Shown: positions 1-7,576 of the stretch, piece after piece | How the letters are laid out: each line of letters starts with the position of its first letter | Position numbering within the stretch: position 1 is the stretch's first letter | Source of the DNA: JAWLAT01 sp041395325 | GTDB lineage: Bacteria; Pseudomonadota; Gammaproteobacteria; Xanthomonadales; SZUA-5 | Length of the DNA stretch: 64,000 nucleotides | Assembly: GCA_041395325.1 (NCBI GenBank) | Contig: JAWLAT010000009.1 | Span: 62,001 to 126,000, forward strand | Direction: 5' to 3' | The notes under the pieces: model-generated | The model's input: the letters and a program-made list of their open reading frames with translations, nothing else | Database searches by the model: none | What the model was told of the DNA's origin: nothing | Position numbers and translations under genes: made by a program

Positions 1-1517
1 ATCCGCGGCAGCTGGCCGAGGCGACGCTGGAGCCGCGGCTGCAGCACTGGGATGGCTGGGGCAATCGCATCGACCGCATCGAGCTGAGTCCGTTGTGGCG
101 CGAGTTGCCGGAACTGGCGGCGCGCTTCGGGCTGGTGGCGCACGGCTACGACAGCGCACTGGAGGCGCAGGCGCGCATCCACCAGTTCGCGCTGGTCTAT
201 CTGTTCAACCCCGGCAGCGAGTTCTATGGCTGCCCGCTGGCGATGACCGACGGTGCCACGCGAGCGCTGCTGGATTCGGCCAACCGGCCGCTGATCGACC
301 GCGCGGTGCCGCATTTCCTGGCCCGCGAAGCGGCCGACTTCTGGACCTGTGGCCAGTGGATGACCGAGACCACCGGTGGCTCGGACGTGAGCCAGAGCGA
401 AACCATCGCCAGCCGCGACGACAGCGGTCAGTGGCGCATCTATGGTCGCAAGTGGTTCACCTCGGCCACCACCAGCGAAGCCACGCTGCTGCTGGCGCGG
501 CCGGAGAGCAGCGATCTGGACGGCGCCGACGGGCTGGCGCTGTTCTATCTGGAGCCGCGCGACGAGCAGGGTCGGCTGAACCAGATCGAGATCGACCGGC
601 TCAAGGACAAGCTGGGCACGCGCAAGCTGCCGACCGCCGAACTGCGGCTGTTCGGCGCCGCCGCCACACCGGTCAATGGCCTGGGCCACGGCATCCGCGC
701 GATTGCGCCGGTGCTCAACATCACCCGGCTGTGGAACGCCTTCACCGCGCTGGGGCTGTATCGGCGCGGCCTGCAGTTGCTGGGTGACTACGCCCGCCGC
801 CGGGTGGTCTTCGGCAAACCGTTGGCCGAGCAGCCCTTGCACCGCGAGACGGTCGCCGATTTGCAGGCCGAATTCGAGGCCGGCTTTCACCTGACCATGT
901 ACGTGGCCGAGTTGCTGGGCAAGCAGGAGCACGGCCAGCTGGATGACCCCCATCGCGCGCTGTGGCGACTGCTGACGCCGCTGGCCAAGCTGTGGACGGC
1001 CAAGGCGGCGGTGGCCGGGTTGAGCGAGATCGTCGAGGGCTTCGGCGGCGCCGGCTACATCGAGCGCACCGGCATCCCGGTGCTGCTGCGCGATGCCCAG
1101 GTGCTGTCGATCTGGGAAGGCACCACCAACGTGCTGGCGCTGGACGTGCTACGGGTGCTGCGCGGCACCGATGGCGCCTTCAGTGCCTATCAGAACGCGC
1201 TGCGCGGTCTGGCGGCGCAAATCGGCAGCAGCGAGCTGCGCGAGGTTCAGGCCGCCGTGCTCAGCGCCAGCAAGACGCTGTCCGAGGGCATGGCGATGCT
1301 GCTGCGTGATCGCCGCAACGCCGAGGCGCTGGCCCGGTCACTGGCGCTCGGTCTGGCCCGCAGCATGGCGCTGGCGCTGTTGGCCCGGCACGCCGACTGG
1401 AGTCTGCGTGCCGAACAGGATCCGCGCGCCGCGGCGGCTGCGCGGCGTTTCGCCCGCCGCCCGCTGGTGACCCTGGCCGAGGGCGCCGACCCCGACGCCG
1501 ATCTGCTGGCCGACTGA
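1..1517 (+). CDS. AidB-like acyl-CoA dehydrogenase, 5' end cut by window
   Basis: Flavin-dependent acyl-CoA dehydrogenase of the AidB/isovaleryl-CoA-dehydrogenase-like branch. The frame is open from base 3 through the left edge, and residues before the TTG at 93 (a WDGWGNRID stretch) are typical of this family, so the true start lies outside the window. Visible motifs are TETTGGSD (flavin/substrate region) and IWEGTTNV near the C-terminus, where the Glu is the usual catalytic-base position, followed by an AidB-like LDVLR. AidB proteins are linked to alkylation stress, but many homologues are plain acyl-CoA dehydrogenases, so the substrate is not assigned. The next gene starts 12 bp downstream on the same strand. 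Confidence 0.85.
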   Translation, partial: PRQLAEATLEPRLQHWDGWGNRIDRIELSPLWRELPELAARFGLVAHGYDSALEAQARIHQFALVYLFNPGSEFYGCPLAMTDGATRALLDSANRPLIDRAVPHFLAREAADFWTCGQWMTETTGGSDVSQSETIASRDDSGQWRIYGRKWFTSATTSEATLLLARPESSDLDGADGLALFYLEPRDEQGRLNQIEIDRLKDKLGTRKLPTAELRLFGAAATPVNGLGHGIRAIAPVLNITRLWNAFTALGLYRRGLQLLGDYARRRVVFGKPLAEQPLHRETVADLQAEFEAGFHLTMYVAELLGKQEHGQLDDPHRALWRLLTPLAKLWTAKAAVAGLSEIVEGFGGAGYIERTGIPVLLRDAQVLSIWEGTTNVLALDVLRVLRGTDGAFSAYQNALRGLAAQIGSSELREVQAAVLSASKTLSEGMAMLLRDRRNAEALARSLALGLARSMALALLARHADWSLRAEQDPRAAAAARRFARRPLVTLAEGADPDADLLAD

Positions 1518-1529
1518 CCCGGAGCTCCC

Positions 1530-2018
1530 ATGCATCGTCTGTGCATCGTCACCACCGGTGGCACGATCGACAAGATCTATTTCGACGACCTGAGCGAGTT
1601 TCAGGTCGGCGAGCCGCAGATCGGGCGGATCCTGCGCGCCATTGGCGTGGGTTTCGATTTCGATCTGATTGCGCTGTTGCGCAAGGACAGCCTGGAGATC
1701 GATGACAGCGATCGTGCGCTGATCCGCCAGACGGTCGCCGCGCAGCCGCACAAGCATGTGCTGATCACTCATGGCACCGACACGATGGTCGAGACAGCTC
1801 TCGCGCTGGCGCCGCTGCGCGACAAGGTGATCGTGCTGACCGGCGCGCTCAACCCGGCTCGCTTCGAGGGTTCGGATGCGGTGTTCAACATCGGCTGCGC
1901 GGTGGGCGCGGTGCAGTGCCTGCCCGATGGGGTCTATCTGGCCATGAATGGCCGCATCTGGCACCCGGAGCAGGTGCGCAAGAACCGCGCCGACAATCGC
2001 TTCGAAGCCACTTCGTAA
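1530..2018 (+). CDS. Small asparaginase-domain protein
   Basis: A 162-residue protein matching only the N-terminal catalytic domain of L-asparaginase/glutaminase. The two Thr motifs are present: TTGGTID near residue 8 and THGTDTM near residue 81. Full asparaginases run about 320-350 residues with a second domain, so this is the stand-alone short form known in proteobacteria rather than a broken gene; the C-terminus ends cleanly and no second domain follows. A GGAG sits 5 bp before the ATG. Only 12 bp separates it from the acyl-CoA dehydrogenase, so co-transcription is likely. Hydrolase activity on asparagine is not certain for the one-domain form. Confidence 0.75.
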   Translation: MHRLCIVTTGGTIDKIYFDDLSEFQVGEPQIGRILRAIGVGFDFDLIALLRKDSLEIDDSDRALIRQTVAAQPHKHVLITHGTDTMVETALALAPLRDKVIVLTGALNPARFEGSDAVFNIGCAVGAVQCLPDGVYLAMNGRIWHPEQVRKNRADNRFEATS

Positions 2019-2117
2019 GGTGCCGCTGAACGTGGGGCTGCCGTTCAGCGACGGCTGAGCCTTTGGTCGCCGGCGCTGCCTAGCATCGGCTGCCCAAACC
2101 GCTGCCGGAACCTGCCG

Positions 2118-2834
2118 ATGCGAAAGACTGTGTCCTGCCTGAGTCTGGCCACCTTGTCCGCCTTCGCCATGCCGGCCCATGCGCTGCAGTGGTCGCGTGT
2201 GGGTGAACTCGGGCTGGCTGCCGCGCGTGGCAACACCGACAGCGACACCGTCAACGGCAAGCTGGCAGTGAAGCTCGAACACGAGGGTTGGGCCCACGCT
2301 TTCGGCGGTGACTATCTGCGCAGCCGCGGCGAACTGGATGGTGAGTCCGCGTTGTTGGCGCAACGCTACGAGCTCAATCTCAGCAGCAGTTACCAGTTCA
2401 GTCCCGGCCTGCAATGGGAAGGCTCCGTCCGGCATGAAGAGGACCGGCTGGGTTTGTACACGCGACAATCGGTGCTGGCGTTGAATCTGGGCTGGCAGGC
2501 CCTGACCGGACCCGACCGCCAGCTCACCCTCAGCGCCGGTCCCGGCCATCGCCAGGCACGCCTGGCCGACGGCCAGGAGGAAGAGGACCTGGTCCTGCGC
2601 AGCGTGATCGACTACAGCCAGCCACTGGCCGACAACATCAGCCTGACCCAGCAGACCCTGCTGGAAGCCGGCGCCGACAATGTGATGGTGCAGAACGACC
2701 TGGGTCTGTCGGTCAAACTCAACGGCCATCTCAGCTTCAACAGCGGCCTGCAACTGCGCCACAACTCGCAGCGCACCGCCGACGCGGTGGCGACCGACAA
2801 GTTGCTGACGACGAGTTTGTCATTCGATTTTTAG
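2118..2834 (+). CDS. DUF481 outer-membrane beta-barrel protein
   Basis: A 238-residue protein with an N-terminal signal peptide (positive start, hydrophobic core, cleavage near AHA at about residue 22). Alternating hydrophobic/polar strands follow, with a terminal LSFDF, the aromatic C-terminus typical of outer-membrane barrels. The GNTDSDTVNGKL segment near residues 38-49 is characteristic of DUF481 (YdiY-like, 'salt-induced outer membrane protein'). Function in this family is poorly defined. Its stop codon lies at the edge of an AGGG-rich repeat that also covers the 3' end of the converging HIT gene. Confidence 0.8.
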   Translation: MRKTVSCLSLATLSAFAMPAHALQWSRVGELGLAAARGNTDSDTVNGKLAVKLEHEGWAHAFGGDYLRSRGELDGESALLAQRYELNLSSSYQFSPGLQWEGSVRHEEDRLGLYTRQSVLALNLGWQALTGPDRQLTLSAGPGHRQARLADGQEEEDLVLRSVIDYSQPLADNISLTQQTLLEAGADNVMVQNDLGLSVKLNGHLSFNSGLQLRHNSQRTADAVATDKLLTTSLSFDF

Positions 2835-2866
2835 GGACTAGGGATCAGGGCTGAGGGGTCAGGGGG
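2832..2866. repeat. AGGG-rich dispersed intergenic repeat, copy 1
   Basis: A run of AGGG units separated by ACT, ATC, CTG and GTC spacers. It begins at the stop codon of the DUF481 gene and extends into the last codons of the convergent HIT gene, supplying its final residues. Similar runs occur at 5689-5723 (inverted), 26058-26081 and 28003-28031. It probably belongs to a family of short degenerate intergenic repeats. Confidence 0.5.
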
Positions 2867-3273
2867 TCTGCCGAACTGATCAGTCCCTGCCGCAGGCGTT
2901 CGCTGCGGGCGGTCAGCAGCGCGGGTGAGCAGGGCTGACGGGGCAGGCCGAAAGGCGGTCCAGGCCATTGAGGGTCGTTCTCGTGGCGGCCGACCACATG
3001 CCAGTGCTGCTGACGGACGATGTTGCCCAGTGCTGCGACATTGACCTTCTCGACATCGGGCTCGGCTGCAATCAGCTGGCCAAGCCGAGCCACCACGGAC
3101 AGGGTCAGTCGCTGCAGTGAGCCCTCAAGTCGATGGAACTCCACAGCATCACTGCGCGGTACCCACAGGCACCAGGGAAAGCGCGCCTCATCGCGCAGCA
3201 GGATCCAGCCGTGGGCCGATGCCTGCAGCACCAGGCATTCGTCGGCCAGCCGCTGATCGAGGGTGATGCTCAC
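2845..3273 (-). CDS. HIT-domain protein
   Basis: A 142-residue HIT superfamily protein (nucleotide hydrolase/transferase fold). The start is GTG at 3273, whose GTGA overlaps the stop of the upstream dienelactone hydrolase; a longer frame upstream exists but lies inside that gene. The HIT signature appears as QHWHVVGR, keeping two of the three classical histidines (H-x-H-x-x-x), followed by an NDPxWPGPP segment, a variant found in a proteobacterial HIT subgroup. The substrate is unknown. It is translationally coupled to the dienelactone hydrolase. The last residues are encoded within an AGGG-rich repeat. Confidence 0.8.
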   Translation of the reverse strand: MSITLDQRLADECLVLQASAHGWILLRDEARFPWCLWVPRSDAVEFHRLEGSLQRLTLSVVARLGQLIAAEPDVEKVNVAALGNIVRQQHWHVVGRHENDPQWPGPPFGLPRQPCSPALLTARSERLRQGLISSADPLTPQP

Positions 3274-3947
3274 GCGGACCAGGCCTGTTCTAGCCCATCC
3301 AGGCTGCGGCGCCGCGCCAACTCGGCGCAGGCCGCATCTCCATCCGGATGACCGAGCCGGTTGAATCCGTGGCCGGCCGGATAGCGATAGACAGGTACCT
3401 GTGGCAGCGCGGCTTCGATTCGCGTCACCCACTCGGCCGGGATCAGCGGATCGCGTTCGCCGAAATGGCACAACAGCGGCGCCTGCGGTCGTTCGTGCAG
3501 ATAGTCGACGATCAGGCGGCCGTAGTAGCTGGCGGCCGGCAAGCCCAGTCGGGTGGCGGCCAGAAAAGCCACCGCACCACCCCAGCAATAACCGATCACA
3601 CCGACCTTGGGTTGGCCCAGCTCGGCGCTCAGCCAGTCCGCCGCCGCGCGCACATCGCGCAAGGGTCGGTCCATGCCCAGTTCGGCCACGCAGGCTCGAC
3701 CGCGTGTCGTGCCGGCCTCGTCGTAGTCCAGTTCCAGGCCGCTCTCCAGTCGATCGAAGAAGGCCGGCGCCAGTGCCAGATAACCGCGTGCGGCGAAGTC
3801 CTCACAGACCGAGCGGATATGTGCATTGACGCCGAAGATCTCCTGCGCGATGACCAGCGCGCCGCGCGGAGTCGCGGTGGGTCGGGCCAGCCAGGCGCCG
3901 ATCCGCCCGCCATCGATGGCCTGCAGTTCGATCCGCTCGCCGCTCAT
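3270..3947 (-). CDS. Dienelactone hydrolase family protein
   Basis: A 225-residue alpha/beta hydrolase of the dienelactone hydrolase family, cytoplasmic with no signal peptide. The catalytic triad can be placed at Cys121 (in GYCWGG), Asp166 (GERDPLIP) and His193 (GHGFN); Glu36 in the QEIFG motif is also conserved. The family opens lactones such as 4-carboxymethylenebutenolide, but most chromosomal copies have unknown substrates, and nothing nearby indicates aromatic degradation. It sits 3 bp after the arginase gene and overlaps the HIT gene, so the three look co-transcribed. Confidence 0.85.
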   Translation of the reverse strand: MSGERIELQAIDGGRIGAWLARPTATPRGALVIAQEIFGVNAHIRSVCEDFAARGYLALAPAFFDRLESGLELDYDEAGTTRGRACVAELGMDRPLRDVRAAADWLSAELGQPKVGVIGYCWGGAVAFLAATRLGLPAASYYGRLIVDYLHERPQAPLLCHFGERDPLIPAEWVTRIEAALPQVPVYRYPAGHGFNRLGHPDGDAACAELARRRSLDGLEQAWSA

Positions 3948-3950
3948 GGC

Positions 3951-4886
3951 TCAGGTCCGCATCAGCGTGGACTTGCCGAACAGGCTCTCGATCAGGTCCA
4001 CCGCCAGCTCGGCACTGCGGTTGTGGTCATCGAAGGCGGGATTCAGCTCGACGATATCCAGTGATCCCAGGCAACCGGTGTCGGCGATCATCTCCATGCA
4101 CAGCTGCGCTTCGCGGTAGTTGGGTCCGCCCGGCACCGTTGTCCCGACGCCCGGGGCGATTTCGGGATCGAGGAAGTCGATGTCGAAGCTGACATGCAGA
4201 TGGGTATTGGCGTCAATGTCGGCCAGCGCTTCGGTCATCACCCGGCGCATGCCCATCTCGTCGACATAGCGCATGTCGTAGATGTCCAGACCGGCCTCGT
4301 GCACCAGCTTCTTCTCACCTGGATCGACACTGCGAATACCGATCTGACGAACCTGATCGGCGCGGATGGCCGGCCCTGGTCCGTCGATCTCGACCAGTTC
4401 GCGTGGGCCAATACCGCACAGGCAGGCCACCGGCATGCCGTGGACGTTGCCGGTCGGGGTGATCTGCGAGGTATTGAAGTCGGCGTGCGCATCCAGCCAC
4501 AGGATGCGCAGCTGCTTGCCCATCTGCTTGCACCAGCCGGCCACGGCAGCGATCGAGCCGATGCCCAGGCAGTGGTCACCACCGAGCAGCACCGGCAGTC
4601 GGTCGGCATCCAGTTCGCGCGATACCGCTTCGAGCACCAGGCGATTCCAGGCCACCACCTGCGGCAGGTGCCGGTAGCCGTCCACCGGCGGCAGCCACGG
4701 ATTGACCGGGCCGAGTAGGTTGCCGCGATCGATCACATCCAGGCCGCGGGCTGCCAGTGCCTGTGGCAAGCCAGCCACACGAAGGGCTTCCGGGCCCATG
4801 GAGGCGCCACGATGACCGGCGCCGATGTCTGTGGGAGCGCCGATCAGGCTCAGCGCACGCCGCGGCGTGCCTACTTGCGCAAGCAT
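3951..4886 (-). CDS. rocF: Arginase
   Basis: Hydrolyses L-arginine to ornithine and urea. The 311-residue length is normal for the arginase/ureohydrolase family. All dinuclear Mn ligands are visible: His105 in GGDHCLGIG, Asp132/His134/Asp136 in LDAHADFN, and Asp235/Asp237 in SFDIDFLDP. The NVHGMP motif near residue 147 favours true arginase over agmatinase. The start at 4886 has an AAGG about 10 bp upstream. It is first in a probable operon with the dienelactone hydrolase and HIT protein. The upstream neighbour on the same strand is the SufU-like gene, 83 bp away. Confidence 0.92.
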   Translation of the reverse strand: MLAQVGTPRRALSLIGAPTDIGAGHRGASMGPEALRVAGLPQALAARGLDVIDRGNLLGPVNPWLPPVDGYRHLPQVVAWNRLVLEAVSRELDADRLPVLLGGDHCLGIGSIAAVAGWCKQMGKQLRILWLDAHADFNTSQITPTGNVHGMPVACLCGIGPRELVEIDGPGPAIRADQVRQIGIRSVDPGEKKLVHEAGLDIYDMRYVDEMGMRRVMTEALADIDANTHLHVSFDIDFLDPEIAPGVGTTVPGGPNYREAQLCMEMIADTGCLGSLDIVELNPAFDDHNRSAELAVDLIESLFGKSTLMRT

Positions 4887-4969
4887 GTGAATCCAGCCTT
4901 GAATATTCAGTCGGGACGCGCAGCATAACGACCGCCCCGATGGCGCGCAAATGCCGCTGAACGGGCCGT

Positions 4970-5422
4970 TCAGGTCTCCGTCGTGACCGCTCCGCCGCCC
5001 GCCAACGCGGCCTGCAAGGCGGCGATCGGCAAGGTCACCGCACGGCGGCGCGAGGGAAAGGCGCGCACACCGGCCAGCGCGGCCAGATCACCCAGATCCG
5101 GCGGCAGTGGCGCATCGGCGGCCGACTCCAGTGCCGCTCGGGCGTGGTCGGCAAAGTGACTGGCGGCCTCGCGGCTCATGCCTAGTACCCGCTCGGTCAG
5201 CATCGAGGCGCAGGCAATGCTCAGGGCCCCGGCTTCGGCCTCGAAGCGGGCCATTTCGATGTGTTCATCGACCAGCTTGAGGCGCAGATCGATGCGATCG
5301 CCGCACAGCACGTTGTGCCCCAGCGCCTCGTGGGTGGCATCGGGCAGCGGGCCGCGGTTGTGCGGCTGGCGGTGATGGCCCAGCACGACCCGTCGATAGG
5401 TCTCGGCCCAGTCGGTGCTCAT
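4970..5422 (-). CDS. Degenerate SufU/NifU-N-like iron-sulfur scaffold homologue
   Basis: A 150-residue homologue of SufU/IscU. The start is set at the ATG at 5422, giving the family N-terminus (YRRVVLGHHRQPHNRG); the open frame continues upstream but that part has no resemblance to the family. Of the three cysteines that bind zinc or cluster in SufU, only the first is present (Cys40 in NVLCGDRI, with its Asp). From remembered Bacillus SufU, the second (EGEGCSIS) aligns with EAEAGALS here, so Cys is replaced by Gly. The third (RIKCATLSW) aligns with RRRAVTLPI, so Cys is replaced by Ala. A new Cys71 lies nearby. It is unlikely to act as a classical scaffold or sulfur acceptor. No sufBCDS genes are adjacent. 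Confidence 0.75.
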   Translation of the reverse strand: MSTDWAETYRRVVLGHHRQPHNRGPLPDATHEALGHNVLCGDRIDLRLKLVDEHIEMARFEAEAGALSIACASMLTERVLGMSREAASHFADHARAALESAADAPLPPDLGDLAALAGVRAFPSRRRAVTLPIAALQAALAGGGAVTTET

Positions 5423-5496
5423 GGGTGGCGTGGGCAGTCCGTCATGGTGGTGATTGTGGCGGCGAGGCGCCTTGGGGCCAAGGGTGGGGTGGGTAT

Positions 5497-5514
5497 GGTT
5501 CCAGTTCCAGTTCC
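5497..5514. repeat. Short tandem repeat, GTTCCA x3
   Basis: Three perfect consecutive copies of the hexamer GTTCCA in the intergenic region upstream of cysJ. Copy-number variation is possible, but no function can be inferred. Confidence 0.8.
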
Positions 5515-5688
5515 AGTGGCCAGAAGAGCGTCGTCTGCTGGCCGCGCATCGCCAGTTGAGCAAAAAGATCGCGAGCAAGCTCGCTTCCACGGCGCCTCGA
5601 TCAGCCAGATCTCAAGCCTGATACACGAGCCCTCCGTTGAGCACTGGAGCGGTCTCGCGATCGTGACCGACGCCGGTCAGCGTAGGCC

Positions 5689-5723
5689 AATCCCTGATCT
5701 CTCAGCCCTTAGCCCTGGGCCCT
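5689..5723. repeat. AGGG-rich dispersed repeat, copy 2 (inverted)
   Basis: On the minus strand this reads as AGGG units with the spacers seen in copy 1, sharing the stretch AGGGATCAGGG-like order and AGGGCTGAG-like order. It lies in the gap between the SufU-like gene and cysJ. Confidence 0.45.
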
Positions 5724-5791
5724 GTACGCATCCCGTCATAACACATGCCCGCCGGGCATTTGTCCCCTTGCACTTCGAGGGTCAGACTTCC

Positions 5792-5807
5792 AGACGTCTA
5801 GACGTCC
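5792..5807. promoter_or_regulatory. Tandem met-box-like operator upstream of cysJ
   Basis: Two adjacent octamers, AGACGTCT at 5792-5799 and AGACGTCC at 5800-5807, match the E. coli MetJ met-box consensus AGACGTCT at 15 of 16 positions. The inner 14 bp (5793-5806) are a perfect palindrome. It ends 14 bp before the cysJ GTG and just before the GGAG ribosome-binding site, a position suited to repression. No metJ gene is in the window. Confidence 0.6.
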
Positions 5808-5821
5808 AATGTGGAGCTGCC

Positions 5822-7576
5822 GTGAACGCCATTGTGCAACCGCCGGGTGCCGCCGTGCTGGAGCGGGTCGATCAGGCCCTGCTGGGTTTGCCGGTGGACA
5901 ATCTGATCTGGCTCAGTGGCTATGTCTACGGTCTGGCGCGGCAGCCGCCGCAGACCACCGCGGTGGCCCAGCGCACCGTGGCCATCTACTACGGCTCGCA
6001 AACCGGCAACGCCCGGCGACTGGCCGATGGGACCGCCGCGAGGCTCAAGGCCGAGGGCCAGAACGTGCGACTGAGTTCGCTGGCCGATCTGCGCCTGCGG
6101 GATCTGCGCGGGCTGGAAGAGGCACTGTTCGTGGTGTCCACGCAGGGCGACGGCGAACCGCCGGAAGACTGCCGCAGCTTCTTCGAGGCGCTTGATGCCG
6201 AGTCTGCCCCGCAGCTGTCGCAACTGCGCTACGCGGTGCTGGCGCTGGGTGACTCCAGCTATCCGCACTACTGCGCGGCCGGAAGGCGACTGGACGCGCG
6301 CCTGACGGCACTGGGCGCGCAGCCGGTGCATGAGCGACTGGAAGCGGATCTGGATTTCGCTCGCACGGCACCGCCCTGGCTGGCGCAATGGCAGAGCACG
6401 CTGGCACCGGTCGAATCCGCGCCTCAGGTGCTGACGGTGCCGACGGCTGCAACGGCCACCGCACCGACACCGGAACAGCCGCTGGCGCTCGAGGTGCTGA
6501 GCAATCTGCCGTTGACCACCAGCGCCGCGCTGCGCGAGGTCCGCCACCTGGAGTTGGCCTTTGACGCTGGCCAGCTCGGCTACCAGCCGGGCGACGCGCT
6601 GGGACTGCGCTTCGCCAATCCCCCTGCGCTGGTTGAGCCGGTTCTGGAGGCGCTGGCCATCGATGCGCAGCAGCCGGTACAGCTCGATGGCGACACACTC
6701 ACGCTGCAGCAGGCCCTGGCCGAACGACTGGAGATCAGTCGGCTGAGCCGCCCGCTGCTGCAACAGCTGGCCCAGCACAGCGGTGACGCGCGCTTGCAGT
6801 CGCTGCTCCAGCCCGCCAACAGCGTAGACCTGCAACGCTATCTGCGCGGCCATCAACTGCTCGATCTGCTGCAGGCCTGGCCGGATGTGCTGGATGCTCA
6901 GCGCCTGGTCGACAGCCTGCCGCCGCTGCAGCAAAGGCTCTACTCGATCGCCTCCAGTCCCAGCCGGCACGCCGACGAGGTGCATCTGACCGTGGCGCTG
7001 CGGCGCGACCAGCAGGCCGAGCGGCTGGCCTTGGGTGCCTGCTCGACCGCGTTGGCGCAACTGCAGCCGGGTCAGCAGATCGGCGCCTGGGTGCAGCCCA
7101 ACGAACGCTTCCGCCTGCCGAGCGATCCCAGCCGCGACATCATCATGATTGGCCCAGGCACCGGCGTAGCGCCCTATCGCGGCTTTCTGGCCGAGCGCAA
7201 TGAAACCGGCGCCAGCGGCCGCCACTGGCTGTTCTTCGGCTGCCGTCGCCGCGCCGACGATTTCCTCTACCAGACCGAGTGGCTGCAGGCGCAGCGCGAA
7301 GGGCGCCTGCAGCGGTTGAGCACGGCATTTTCGCGGGACGGGTCGGCGCGCACCTATGTGCAGGATCGATTGCGCGCCGAAGCTGCCGAGCTGTATCGCT
7401 GGATCGACGGCGGGGCGCACATCTATCTGTGCGGCGATGCCTTTGCCATGGCACCAGCGGTGGAGTCGGCGCTGGTCGACGTGCTGGCGGCCGGGCAGGG
7501 CTGCGATGGCGAAGCCGCTGCCGCACAACTGGCCCAGCTGCGCCGCGAGGGTCGCTTCGCCGTGGACGTCTACTGA
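5822..7576 (+). CDS. cysJ: Sulfite reductase [NADPH] flavoprotein alpha subunit
   Basis: Passes electrons from NADPH through FAD and FMN to the CysI hemoprotein for reduction of sulfite to sulfide. At 584 residues it is close to the roughly 600 of E. coli CysJ. The start is GTG at 5822, preceded by GGAG at 5812. Domains in order: flavodoxin (IYYGSQTGNA near residue 57, STQGDGEPPE), FAD-binding (RLYSIASSP), and NADPH-binding (MIGPGTGVAPYRGF, YLCGDA, ending in VDVY). The stop overlaps the cysI start (TGATG). The met-box-like operator directly upstream suggests coupling of sulfur reduction to methionine/SAM status. Confidence 0.95.
   Translation: MNAIVQPPGAAVLERVDQALLGLPVDNLIWLSGYVYGLARQPPQTTAVAQRTVAIYYGSQTGNARRLADGTAARLKAEGQNVRLSSLADLRLRDLRGLEEALFVVSTQGDGEPPEDCRSFFEALDAESAPQLSQLRYAVLALGDSSYPHYCAAGRRLDARLTALGAQPVHERLEADLDFARTAPPWLAQWQSTLAPVESAPQVLTVPTAATATAPTPEQPLALEVLSNLPLTTSAALREVRHLELAFDAGQLGYQPGDALGLRFANPPALVEPVLEALAIDAQQPVQLDGDTLTLQQALAERLEISRLSRPLLQQLAQHSGDARLQSLLQPANSVDLQRYLRGHQLLDLLQAWPDVLDAQRLVDSLPPLQQRLYSIASSPSRHADEVHLTVALRRDQQAERLALGACSTALAQLQPGQQIGAWVQPNERFRLPSDPSRDIIMIGPGTGVAPYRGFLAERNETGASGRHWLFFGCRRRADDFLYQTEWLQAQREGRLQRLSTAFSRDGSARTYVQDRLRAEAAELYRWIDGGAHIYLCGDAFAMAPAVESALVDVLAAGQGCDGEAAAAQLAQLRREGRFAVDVY

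Larger units (their letters stand above)
5423..5821. other. Divergent intergenic region between SufU-like gene and cysJ
   Basis: A 399-bp gap with no convincing gene; the long open frame running into cysJ here has no protein-like signature. It contains a triple GTTCCA repeat, an AGGG-type repeat copy and, just before cysJ, a perfect 14-bp palindrome that looks like tandem met boxes. A -35/-10 pair could not be placed with confidence. Confidence 0.6.

Noticed and set aside
5261..5821. In-frame extension of cysJ to 5261
   Set aside because: It would span the met-box palindrome, repeats and part of the SufU-like gene; similarity to CysJ begins only after the GTG at 5822, which has a good GGAG.
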